64,000 nucleotides of DNA from positions 1 through 64,000 of IMG/VR virus record IMGVR_UViG_3300046791_000298; one strand, 5' to 3'. A model generated the notes under the pieces. That model was not told where the DNA came from and ran no database searches. It was given only the letters and a program-made list of their open reading frames with translations. Made by a program: the position numbers and the translations under genes. This DNA comes from a virus. Within the stretch, counting starts at the first letter, position 1, and the number at the start of each line of letters is the position of its first letter. Shown here piece by piece: positions 22,194 through 29,006 of this stretch.

Positions 22194-22820
22194 ATGAAAA
22201 ACAAGACAAAAGAATTAACAATTGAAGAGGTAATCCGCGCTGGCAATGATGGCAAAAATCAAGACATCAAAGGCCAATTTGTAGGTAAGCATGTTTATTG
22301 CAATGTTAATAGCATGGCTGAATACATTATCAGTAAAGGATTTGAGGACAGAGAAGCACCCTTCACGCTTGATGATGTAGAAAATTATTATTCATACCCT
22401 GAGTGGTCCAAAACTGTATTGGGTGAAAGCCTTTATTTTGGTGGTGGCTCTCAGGATAATAAAGATGAATTTTTAGAAGAGTTTGATAGGCTCGAAGAAG
22501 AGAGTCAGGAACTTTTTGACGCTGGCGATATTAGCGCGGCCACGCACGAAGCAAACATTGACCAAGTATCAAAAGCTAAGGAGGAATTTGAAGAGGCAAC
22601 AGAAGACACCGAGCCCGCGGAAATTTTTGAATGGTGGGCAGTCTCTTCTTTCCTCTTCGAGAAACTTCAGGAGAAGGGGTTTTGCGTTGTTGATGCAGGA
22701 TCCTGCTACGTATGGGGAAGAACGACCACAGGGCAGGCTATTCTTTTAGATGGGGTTATCACACACATCTGCGCTGAACTGGAAATCTTGGAAGGGCAAA
22801 CTAATTCTTGGGCGCGATGA
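22194..22820 (+). CDS. conserved phage protein of unknown function, acidic
   Basis: This 208-residue protein has a beta-alpha N-terminal part, an acidic middle with FLEEFDRLEEESQELFDAG, and a C-terminal domain with FEWWAVSSFLFEKLQEKGF then YVWGRTTTGQAILLDGVI. From memory, the WAVS...L...L...VW-RTTTGQAI..D.VI pattern recurs in many phages and integrative elements without a known function. It is often paired with a small protein ending in L..EsAavLvkWL, and the next gene has exactly that. A shared task of the pair is therefore likely. Confidence 0.7.
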   Translation: MKNKTKELTIEEVIRAGNDGKNQDIKGQFVGKHVYCNVNSMAEYIISKGFEDREAPFTLDDVENYYSYPEWSKTVLGESLYFGGGSQDNKDEFLEEFDRLEEESQELFDAGDISAATHEANIDQVSKAKEEFEEATEDTEPAEIFEWWAVSSFLFEKLQEKGFCVVDAGSCYVWGRTTTGQAILLDGVITHICAELEILEGQTNSWAR

Positions 22821-23002
22821 CAAGTCCTGAGTATTATACCTATGAACTTAACAAGGTTAAGGTAGGGCTAACGGAATACGCACCGACTATCAAAGTCTTT
22901 GCGAACGGGAACGGTGACAACACAAAGAATTTGAGTTTGAACAAAGAGAGTGCCGCGGTTTTAATTAAATGGCTGACGGATAATTTCCTAGGCGCAAGCT
23001 AA
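22817..23002 (+). CDS. small conserved phage protein, partner of the previous gene
   Basis: I start it at the ATG at 22817, which overlaps the previous stop (ATGA), giving 61 residues. It reads VKVGLTEYAPTIKVFANGNG then LSLNKESAAVLIKWLTDNF. Small phage proteins with this C-terminal ESA-x-VL-x-WL motif commonly follow genes like the one before. Function unknown. Confidence 0.65.
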   Translation: MTSPEYYTYELNKVKVGLTEYAPTIKVFANGNGDNTKNLSLNKESAAVLIKWLTDNFLGAS

Positions 23003-23007
23003 ATTTT

Positions 23008-23205
23008 ATGAAGCACTATGAACTTGGCGAAGTTAAGATCATTGAGTATGGGCGTGGCCTTGCCGTCATTGGTGAAACGAAGCCCCTCCGCGAGAAATTA
23101 AAATTAATAGGTGGGCGGTTTAACCCAAAATTATCGTGCGGTATGGGATGGATTTTCAGAAAATCAAAACTTGAATTGATAATTAAAACAATTTATGAAC
23201 TTTAA
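23008..23205 (+). CDS. small conserved phage/mobile-element protein
   Basis: This 65-residue protein has LAVIGETKPLREKLKLIGGR then FNPKL...GMGWIFRKSK. The pattern ViGdTkp.k..Lk.lGGrfn..l..G.GWiF.k.k is frequent in phage and conjugative-element proteins, usually as a module in larger polyvalent proteins. Here it stands alone. Function unknown; a small nucleic-acid-binding role is possible. Confidence 0.65.
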   Translation: MKHYELGEVKIIEYGRGLAVIGETKPLREKLKLIGGRFNPKLSCGMGWIFRKSKLELIIKTIYEL

Positions 23206-23485
23206 CCCTACAACTATAGAAGACATGGAAAAATCAGACTTTGAAGTAATGAGTGAGATGTCAGAAAAGAATTTAGACATCGCATGTGCCCTCGATATAA
23301 CAAACTATCAGCGGCAAGAAAAAAAGGGAGGAGGATTAGTAACAGTGGGCGTAGCCTCTCCTCAATTTGATTACCTGATTAATCAGGCGGCAAGCGGGAA
23401 GACTACACACTATGCGATTTTATACATAGTGAACAAAGAACAGTTCGATAAGATTAAGAAGGCACCAAAAACATTGGCGGTTTAA
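23195..23485 (+). CDS. small accessory protein, unknown
   Basis: This 96-residue protein overlaps the previous gene by 11 bases. A helical start (NFNPTTIEDMEKSDFEVMSEMSEKN) leads to a beta part with GGGLVTVGVASPQFDYLI and HYAILYIVNKEQF. It may start later, at the ATG of MEKSDFEVM at 23225. It is followed by an intrinsic terminator. Function unknown. Confidence 0.55.
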   Translation: MNFNPTTIEDMEKSDFEVMSEMSEKNLDIACALDITNYQRQEKKGGGLVTVGVASPQFDYLINQAASGKTTHYAILYIVNKEQFDKIKKAPKTLAV

Positions 23486-23503
23486 TCGGTTTAAGTCCGC
23501 CAC

Positions 23504-23545
23504 AAGAGTCCGGAGGGTTATATTCGGTTTCCTTCCGGCTCTTTT
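23504..23545 (+). terminator. intrinsic terminator within the accessory run
   Basis: AGAG-T-CCGGAGG pairs with CCTTCCGG-CTCT (11 pairs with single-base bulges) around a 14-base loop and is followed by a T-run. It divides the accessory genes into at least two transcripts, so a promoter may lie in the next 25 bases, although none matches the consensus well. Confidence 0.7.
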
Positions 23546-23570
23546 TAAAGAAATTAATTGCAAACTAAAT

Positions 23571-23903
23571 ATGATTACTCAAGAACTTAAAGAACATTTG
23601 GAAGCAGAAGGCTACAGCGAACTAAGAGAAATTGAAGGGCGTGGAGTGTGTGGAGTTTTTCGGTTTCTGTTTACGGTGGGTATAGTACTCGGCATTGACA
23701 GCACTGGATACAAAGGACGATATTGCTATGGCTCCCATATCGAGGCGTCATTTGCAATCAATTTATGGGACGGACAGAGTGATCCCCCTGGCGATTGGAT
23801 AAAATACAAAGGGGAAGGAGGAGAACGTACTAATGATCAAAAGGAATGTTATGCATGTAAACACGGTGGAAGGGCTATGCATACATGTATGAAATATCGA
23901 TAA
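23571..23903 (+). CDS. small conserved phage protein with CxxC
   Basis: This 110-residue protein includes YSELREIEGRGVCGVFRFLF, RYCYGSHIEASFAINLWDG, PPGDWIKYKGEGG, and a C-terminal ECYACKHGG. Phage proteins with 'Y.RWCY.....A..AL..WdG..dPPGdWIK.KG' are common in mobile elements with no known function; this looks like one, with an added C-terminal zinc-like pair. The gene follows a terminator and the recurrent GCAAACTAA element. Confidence 0.65.
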   Translation: MITQELKEHLEAEGYSELREIEGRGVCGVFRFLFTVGIVLGIDSTGYKGRYCYGSHIEASFAINLWDGQSDPPGDWIKYKGEGGERTNDQKECYACKHGGRAMHTCMKYR

Positions 23904-23915
23904 CGCAAACTAATT

Positions 23916-24152
23916 ATGAGAAAGCAACGGTACAAGCTCAGCATCTACAACGGGAGAGTAAAGATTTACATCGATGGCCTTGTGTTTCTCTCCTTCAATC
24001 AGATCGACTTTAAAGGCTATTACGCTTTTAAGGATGATAGCAAATTGTATGGCATTGACTTCTACTTGGCCAATGGCGTGACCATTGAGACATCGTATAA
24101 GACGAAGGAAGTATGGATTGATATATTGAAACTACTTGACAAAGAATTATGA
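23916..24152 (+). CDS. small beta-rich protein, unknown
   Basis: This 78-residue protein is dominated by strands (YKLSIYNGRVKIYIDGLVFL, then FKGYYAFKDD and VTIETSYKTKEVWIDIL). Its start is preceded by GCAAACTAATT. Its stop overlaps the next start by four bases. No motif recognised. Confidence 0.5.
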   Translation: MRKQRYKLSIYNGRVKIYIDGLVFLSFNQIDFKGYYAFKDDSKLYGIDFYLANGVTIETSYKTKEVWIDILKLLDKEL

Positions 24153-24373
24153 CCAAGCGCAACAGATGGCTAAAAAAGAAGGCGCGTAAAAATCGTTACA
24201 TCGATAAAAAGACACGTGCAGAGATTCGTGCTTGGAGTTTACAATGTGCTAAAGCAATCTTTGAAGAGAGCAGAGTTAAGTTTCCTGATTTGGTTGAGCA
24301 AGCGGTGGCTTATGCGTTAGGAACGCAGGATAACTATGAAGAGTACAAAAGACTTTTAACACCAAAATTATGA
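24149..24373 (+). CDS. small basic protein, unknown
   Basis: This 74-residue protein begins with a very basic segment (TKRNRWLKKKARKNRY), then helices including AWSLQCAKAIFEESRVKF. It may bind nucleic acid. It is coupled to both neighbours by four-base overlaps. Confidence 0.5.
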   Translation: MTKRNRWLKKKARKNRYIDKKTRAEIRAWSLQCAKAIFEESRVKFPDLVEQAVAYALGTQDNYEEYKRLLTPKL

Positions 24374-24567
24374 GACCACGCCCACTATACGTAATCAAGT
24401 ACTACCAGGACCAAGGGAAGTTTTTGATTGAGACCATTGGTAAGGATTTACCAATGAGCAGGCTTAAAGCACGAAACACGCTGGCCCAGCTCAGGAGAAC
24501 TACACATAAGACCGGTGTCTTGATCATCGAGCGCGCAAACAAATTTCTAAACCATCAGAAGCAATGA
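24370..24567 (+). CDS. small basic protein, unknown
   Basis: This 65-residue protein has a beta-hairpin start (LYVIKYYQDQGKFLIETIG) and a basic helix (MSRLKARNTLAQLRRTTHK) then a strand. Such size and charge fit phage host-takeover proteins, but no family is recognised. It overlaps both neighbours by four bases. Confidence 0.5.
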   Translation: MRPRPLYVIKYYQDQGKFLIETIGKDLPMSRLKARNTLAQLRRTTHKTGVLIIERANKFLNHQKQ

Positions 24568-25082
24568 AGACAGAGAATCCTAAAATCTACGTCAACGATG
24601 GCACGAACAAAGACCATGCGGTAGGCACACTCTTGTATATTCAAGATTGCCCGATTGAGCCAGATGTGAAAGACTTTCCTTTCTCAATTACTCGTTTGGG
24701 TTTTGTTGATCGGCCAGCTTACGACTCAGCAAAAGAAGCCTACCAATCATCCTTAGAGCTTGCTATTAAAGGAGGGGTGGAGTTTAAGGATCAGGAAGAA
24801 ATTAGAAAATTAGTTTTGATCGAGAATAAATCAACTCCACAACTAAATTCTTTTTTATCCATCCCATCTGGCTATAGTGTTGAGGTGGAGCCATTATGTT
24901 TGTGTGGTCAGGATTCGTGCGAAAACTCACATAAGAAAGTAGCAATTCTAAAGCCCTCAGATAACAGCGCACACAGTAAGGAAGAGGTAAACGAAGCTAT
25001 TAAATTTGCAACATGGTATTCAGGAATGGAGCAATCAAAAGTTAAAAAGGCTTACGAACGATTTAAAAGAGAGAACCTATAA
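24564..25082 (+). CDS. unknown accessory protein with Cys cluster
   Basis: This 172-residue protein ends its first half in a FVDRPAYDSAKEAYQSSLEL helix and contains PLCLCGQDSC (about 109-118), three Cys in close spacing, then a helical C-terminus. The cluster could be a small metal site. It follows the previous gene with a four-base overlap. Family not recognised. Confidence 0.5.
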   Translation: MKTENPKIYVNDGTNKDHAVGTLLYIQDCPIEPDVKDFPFSITRLGFVDRPAYDSAKEAYQSSLELAIKGGVEFKDQEEIRKLVLIENKSTPQLNSFLSIPSGYSVEVEPLCLCGQDSCENSHKKVAILKPSDNSAHSKEEVNEAIKFATWYSGMEQSKVKKAYERFKRENL

Positions 25083-25093
25083 ATAAAGAAGAT

Positions 25094-25687
25094 ATGGAAA
25101 GGAAACCCGAACTAAAATCTGTTATTGAAGAAAGAATTTTGAACGCAGTACATAAATCATTACAGTGGGATAGTGGTGAAATTACAGGTATTAATATGCA
25201 TGAGCTTGAACAAAAAGTTAAAGGAATATTACAGTTGTTCAAATTCTCAGAACCCTCCCTCCCCACAGAACCGAAGCAAGAGGATGGTAACTTTAAAAAA
25301 TTCTCTTTACTGAAAGAAACGCCAACGGTAGCATCGGCAAATACTTCTTATCCTGTTAATCTTTCAGGTGAGCAACAAACAGCAGAGATCGAAAAAATAA
25401 TAGTTGATTGGCTAAAGAGTGAGAATGAAAATGCTACTTATTGCGCACACCTTATTTCAGAACACATTAAACTCAAATCATCTCAAGCCAGAAGAGAAAT
25501 TTTAAATACTCTTCCAACAAGGAAAGCGCAAATAATCGCTGAGGTTTTAGATTTGAGGGAACAAGTTAAGGTTGCCAGAAGAGAAGTTATTCAGGAGGCG
25601 ATAGATAAGTTCAATTCTTTATTCGAAGAAGGACATAGGGATTTACAAACATTTAAAGAAGAGCTTGAGAAACTAAAGCAGAAGTAA
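25094..25687 (+). CDS. unknown helical accessory protein
   Basis: This 197-residue protein is mostly helical. It has a disordered Pro/Ser/Thr stretch at about 52-92 and a long terminal helix (VARREVIQEAIDKFNSLF, then LQTFKEELEKLK) suited to a coiled coil. No known motif. Confidence 0.5.
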   Translation: MERKPELKSVIEERILNAVHKSLQWDSGEITGINMHELEQKVKGILQLFKFSEPSLPTEPKQEDGNFKKFSLLKETPTVASANTSYPVNLSGEQQTAEIEKIIVDWLKSENENATYCAHLISEHIKLKSSQARREILNTLPTRKAQIIAEVLDLREQVKVARREVIQEAIDKFNSLFEEGHRDLQTFKEELEKLKQK

Positions 25688-25689
25688 AA

Positions 25690-26013
25690 ATGACAGAGTT
25701 TAATGCACTGACTATTAAAATTGCTGAGAAGATAGCGGAGTATCTGGCTTTACTCACGCAACTTGATGTCAAGTCACCTCCGGAATTTTTCAGACGAGCA
25801 AACCAGCTGTCGTGGGAACTAGCAATGATATTACCGGAGGAGATTTATCTTGAGATTGCGATTGCTGCAACAAACAGTGGGACAGAGCACAATCACTGCA
25901 CAGCAATAATTTTAGCACGTAAAGCAATGCTTGGTGTTGTGGCTGGGAAATTATCTCCAGATCATATTGTAGGACATTCACCGAAAGCAGGGAATAAAAC
26001 ATCGGATAACTAA
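25690..26013 (+). CDS. unknown small helical protein
   Basis: This 107-residue protein starts two bases after its neighbour, is helical through residue 80 (IAEKIAEYLALLTQLD, then RANQLSWELAMILPEEIYL), and ends in a polar tail. Function unknown. Confidence 0.5.
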   Translation: MTEFNALTIKIAEKIAEYLALLTQLDVKSPPEFFRRANQLSWELAMILPEEIYLEIAIAATNSGTEHNHCTAIILARKAMLGVVAGKLSPDHIVGHSPKAGNKTSDN

Positions 26014-26207
26014 TGAAGCAGATCATCGCCAGCCTTTTGTTTATGTATTGCCTGAGCCAGGAAGAGCAGCCTCCGCCTCGGGTCCAGTGTCACGGCTATC
26101 AGAAAATAGCGTATGGGGTGGGAATAAATTGTAAGGGCGACACGATCAAGATTGAAGAGGCGGCTGAGTTTAATAGGAAGTATTACAAAAAAACCAAAAT
26201 AAAATGA
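26013..26207 (+). CDS. small secreted or lipoprotein-like protein
   Basis: This 64-residue protein has a short signal-like start MKQIIASLLFMYCLSQ with a Cys at position 13 that could be a lipobox cysteine. It is followed by a Pro/Glu-rich stretch (EEQPPP) and a short mature part with two more Cys and a basic tail. The lipobox is poor, so secretion is uncertain. It is fused by overlap to both neighbours. Confidence 0.45.
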   Translation: MKQIIASLLFMYCLSQEEQPPPRVQCHGYQKIAYGVGINCKGDTIKIEEAAEFNRKYYKKTKIK

Positions 26208-26935
26208 CACAACAAGATAGGCTACACCTTAAATGGATTTACGATCGTCTTTTGTACATGCATAATGAGAATCCGCGCGTTGATTATATGCAAAAGTTTC
26301 GCAGTATTCTCGATGACCTTATTCGAGCAGAAATTGAAGAAGAGGAATTCAACCGGAAGGCTGATGAGGCCATCAAAGATACTGAGCACGCTAGGGAATA
26401 TCTGATCAAGGAAGGATTCGACCCTGATGAGATTGGCAAGCAAGGCGCTACATTTGTTAAGTTACTTATGCGCAAGACGGTCCTGGAGAAGGAGGATAAG
26501 GAAATCAGGGAGATTATCGGAGCCGATGAGAACGAAGCAACCACCGATGAAGTCAGGAGCCTAATGTTGAATTATAAGCGCGCGAAAGAGCAGATGGCTA
26601 AAGTCAAGGAATTGATCGATGGCGTTGCTGATGAATTTACTGCGTTAGTTAATATCGTTATACCTGAAGAGAGCGGAGTAAGTCCAGTGGAGGTACGTTT
26701 TGATTACAACGAGAGCAATGCCGCGAAGGATGAAGAAGCTAATTTGATTGCTGGTCTCATTAAAAAACTCCCGAAGGATGGGATTAAGATTATTGTCGTT
26801 GGTGATGATAAGACCGCTCAAGTCCATAGTAATATTCACGGCAAATATTTTGATGTATCGGTGGATATTAACCCGAATGTTTCCATTGAGAATAGAACGG
26901 TTCGACATGATGAAGAATTTTACAGAATCGACTAA
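26204..26935 (+). CDS. unknown accessory protein
   Basis: This 243-residue protein is helical in its first 150 residues with many charged positions (DLIRAEIEEEEFNRKADEAI, then LMLNYKRAKEQMAKVKELID). It then becomes alpha-beta with GIKIIVVGDDKTAQVHS and a final strand region. The strand IKIIVVGDD near residue 197 could be the start of a nucleotide-binding fold, but no P-loop is present. Function unknown. Confidence 0.5.
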   Translation: MTQQDRLHLKWIYDRLLYMHNENPRVDYMQKFRSILDDLIRAEIEEEEFNRKADEAIKDTEHAREYLIKEGFDPDEIGKQGATFVKLLMRKTVLEKEDKEIREIIGADENEATTDEVRSLMLNYKRAKEQMAKVKELIDGVADEFTALVNIVIPEESGVSPVEVRFDYNESNAAKDEEANLIAGLIKKLPKDGIKIIVVGDDKTAQVHSNIHGKYFDVSVDINPNVSIENRTVRHDEEFYRID

Positions 26936-26938
26936 GCC

Positions 26939-27016
26939 ATGACAATCCCATACAAATTCAAGAAGATCAAGCGCGGCACGAACATGACACCGAAAAAGAA
27001 AAAACGTAAGAAATGA
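26939..27016 (+). CDS. 25-residue highly basic peptide
   Basis: It runs from the ATG at 26939 to TGA at 27014-27016, with that TGA overlapping the next ATG (27013). About half its residues are Lys or Arg, ending KKKKRKK. It might bind DNA or RNA, or be an expression leader for the following gene. Confidence 0.35.
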   Translation: MTIPYKFKKIKRGTNMTPKKKKRKK

Positions 27017-27585
27017 TACTAGGATTCAAAGAATTTTTTAACGCGAAGAAAACGCAACCGACTTATTTTCGGGAGAAGATATTAGCTGGTGTTCACCCAA
27101 ATCTTGCCGCGGTCGGCTCGGAGAAGTACCCAATTACATACCCGAGAACAATTTTATTATTACCTGAACCCAAACTACACACTTTTCGCGAGGATAAGTA
27201 CGATCGATGGAGGGCAGGCATGAGTATTCAAATGGTTTATCGCGGGCCAAAGTACAGCATCAAAGATCACTTCAATATGGGCGATGATCTGGCTGGGTTA
27301 CAGAAGTGTAAATCTATTCAGAAAGTAGAGATTAAGTGGCGCCACGAAAAAGCACTGTGTACTCGGATGACAGATAAATCAATTTTCATTATGAAAATTG
27401 ATGGTAAGGATTTTTTTGAAACGACCATCCATAAAGGAGTTCAGTTCTTGAGATTTGGACCAAAGGGTCAATTGATGGCACAGTTAATTTCTAATGATGG
27501 ATTCAGTAACATCAATTGGTTCTTCAGATACTTTAAAAAAGACTTCACTGGTAAAATTATTCATTGGACAGATTTAAGATATTGA
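27013..27585 (+). CDS. ASCH/PUA-like domain protein, tentative
   Basis: This 190-residue protein includes PEPKLHTFREDKYDRWRAGMSI (about 52-73), resembling the start of Bacteroidota proteins that read ..KiHTiReD...RWk.G..I.., which I associate with ASCH/PUA-like RNA- or nucleotide-binding folds. A later KSIQKVEIKW strand also fits. The match is from memory and weak. It starts inside the basic-peptide gene. Confidence 0.45.
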   Translation: MILGFKEFFNAKKTQPTYFREKILAGVHPNLAAVGSEKYPITYPRTILLLPEPKLHTFREDKYDRWRAGMSIQMVYRGPKYSIKDHFNMGDDLAGLQKCKSIQKVEIKWRHEKALCTRMTDKSIFIMKIDGKDFFETTIHKGVQFLRFGPKGQLMAQLISNDGFSNINWFFRYFKKDFTGKIIHWTDLRY

Positions 27586-27615
27586 AATGACAATCGAAAA
27601 ATAAAAAATAAACCC

Positions 27616-28347
27616 ATGAAAATACATTTAACCTACATCCTGCTACTGCTGGCGCTTGTCGTCGCCCTGCTATACTTCTACGATCAGAACCGGAAGCACA
27701 TGGCCGAGAGTAGCCGTAAAGACTCTGTTATCGCTGAGAAAGAAGCCGAAATCAAGTACCATGTGTCTGTAACCGGCAGGATGACCTCAGAGAAACGAGC
27801 GGCAGAGGCCACCACCAAGGAAGCCATGGCGGCTTACAATGAGGTCATTGAGGAGATCAAACGAGAGTTTGATGTAAAGGCCAAGGACATTAAGGCATTC
27901 GTCAGCGCGTCCTTCCGGGCGCAAGGGAGCGGCACAGGGACCACTATTATCCATAACCACTATGATTCTGCGTCCAGGCTGACAATCATTGACAGCGCGG
28001 CCTTTAACACGGATCAGGATAAGTTTTTAAAGTTCAACGTCACCTACTATCCTGGCAAGGCTAAATTCTCACCTTATCATTATACCTATTCGGATGAAAT
28101 TCTGATGGCCTTCCATGCAAAAAAGAGATGGAAGCCATTTGGGAAGGAAGAGATATTTGCTTCCGCCAGCTTCGGTAATCCCAATTCAATGGTGACAAAC
28201 CAAACAAGTGTGCTGATCAAAGAAGCGCGGGATAAACGGTGGAGTTTAGGGATGAGTGCAGGCTGGGGATTACTTAAAGTGGGGGATGAGGTCCATACTG
28301 GGTTTTTCCTGGGCCCGTCAGTACATTATGCATTGTTTAAATTTTAG
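27616..28347 (+). CDS. membrane-anchored coiled-coil protein with beta-rich end; spanin-like candidate
   Basis: This 243-residue protein has an N-terminal membrane helix (LTYILLLLALVVALLYFY, about 4-21), a helical periplasmic segment with many charged heptads (residues about 25-95), and a beta-rich C-terminal half ending FFLGPSVHYALFKF. A C-terminal Phe after an amphipathic strand recalls outer-membrane barrels. The plan (inner-membrane anchor, coiled coil, outer-membrane-facing end) suits a spanin or other envelope-bridging protein. The endolysin genes lie on the opposite strand 3.3 kb away. Function inferred from architecture. Confidence 0.5.
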   Translation: MKIHLTYILLLLALVVALLYFYDQNRKHMAESSRKDSVIAEKEAEIKYHVSVTGRMTSEKRAAEATTKEAMAAYNEVIEEIKREFDVKAKDIKAFVSASFRAQGSGTGTTIIHNHYDSASRLTIIDSAAFNTDQDKFLKFNVTYYPGKAKFSPYHYTYSDEILMAFHAKKRWKPFGKEEIFASASFGNPNSMVTNQTSVLIKEARDKRWSLGMSAGWGLLKVGDEVHTGFFLGPSVHYALFKF

Positions 28348-28350
28348 GAT

Positions 28351-28578
28351 ATGAAAAGATTCATCATTATTCCACTTCTCCTGATTACAGTTTCAGGATT
28401 TTCGCAATCTTTCTTCCACAAAAGAATGAAGAAAGTAAACAAGAGTGAGTCTGAATACAGGTGCGAGGCTGTTCAGATTAAGAAGACATTCGCACACAGT
28501 TTGACACAGAGGCTCTCCTACCAACAAAAACGCGCAGAATACAGGCGTAAGCCGAAGAACAAAAAGCCTGTTACCTGA
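28351..28578 (+). CDS. small secreted basic protein, possible spanin partner
   Basis: This 75-residue protein has a clear signal peptide (MKRFIIIPLLLITVSGFSQS) cut near residue 18-20, then a basic mature part with many Lys and Arg. It follows the membrane-anchored coiled-coil gene by three bases, so the pair could act in the envelope together. It lacks a lipobox Cys, unlike typical outer-membrane spanins. Confidence 0.5.
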   Translation: MKRFIIIPLLLITVSGFSQSFFHKRMKKVNKSESEYRCEAVQIKKTFAHSLTQRLSYQQKRAEYRRKPKNKKPVT

Positions 28579-28617
28579 TTGCAAAAAGTGTAAATTTAAA
28601 AATCTTAAATTGCTGAC

Positions 28618-29004
28618 ATGGAGAATCTAACAAAAGAGAATTTCTTTAATGAAATGAAAGAGAAGTACCCAAAGGCTATGGAGCACTTCTGCGCCTGGAT
28701 TGATCAGTATAAAATTCAGGTAAAATGGGATGAACTCTTCTCGTGCCATCCATGGAGTTTAATCCACAATCGGGTCGCTACGGAAGCGGATTACGACACC
28801 CACCAAAGAGGCCAGATTGCACCGCATCGATATAAATATCATGATCTTCCGATTGGGATGCAGGTCGGTATATTTCTTGAATACCTGTTTAAGGAGCATC
28901 AATTACCAGATGAACCAGAAAAGGATTTACACAAATTTGCCTCTGAAGAGTTCACCACACAATTCAAACGCATCGAAGAAAAATTGACAAACCCTAAATT
29001 GTAA
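28618..29004 (+). CDS. unknown accessory protein before GroEL
   Basis: This 128-residue protein is helical with many aromatic residues, including NFFNEMKEKYPKAMEHFCAW, IQVKWDELFSCHPWSLIHNR and MQVGIFLEYLFKEHQLPDEP. It starts 39 bases after the secreted protein and ends two bases before GroEL, so it is likely co-transcribed with GroEL. Family not recognised. Confidence 0.55.
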   Translation: MENLTKENFFNEMKEKYPKAMEHFCAWIDQYKIQVKWDELFSCHPWSLIHNRVATEADYDTHQRGQIAPHRYKYHDLPIGMQVGIFLEYLFKEHQLPDEPEKDLHKFASEEFTTQFKRIEEKLTNPKL

Positions 29005-29006
29005 AT

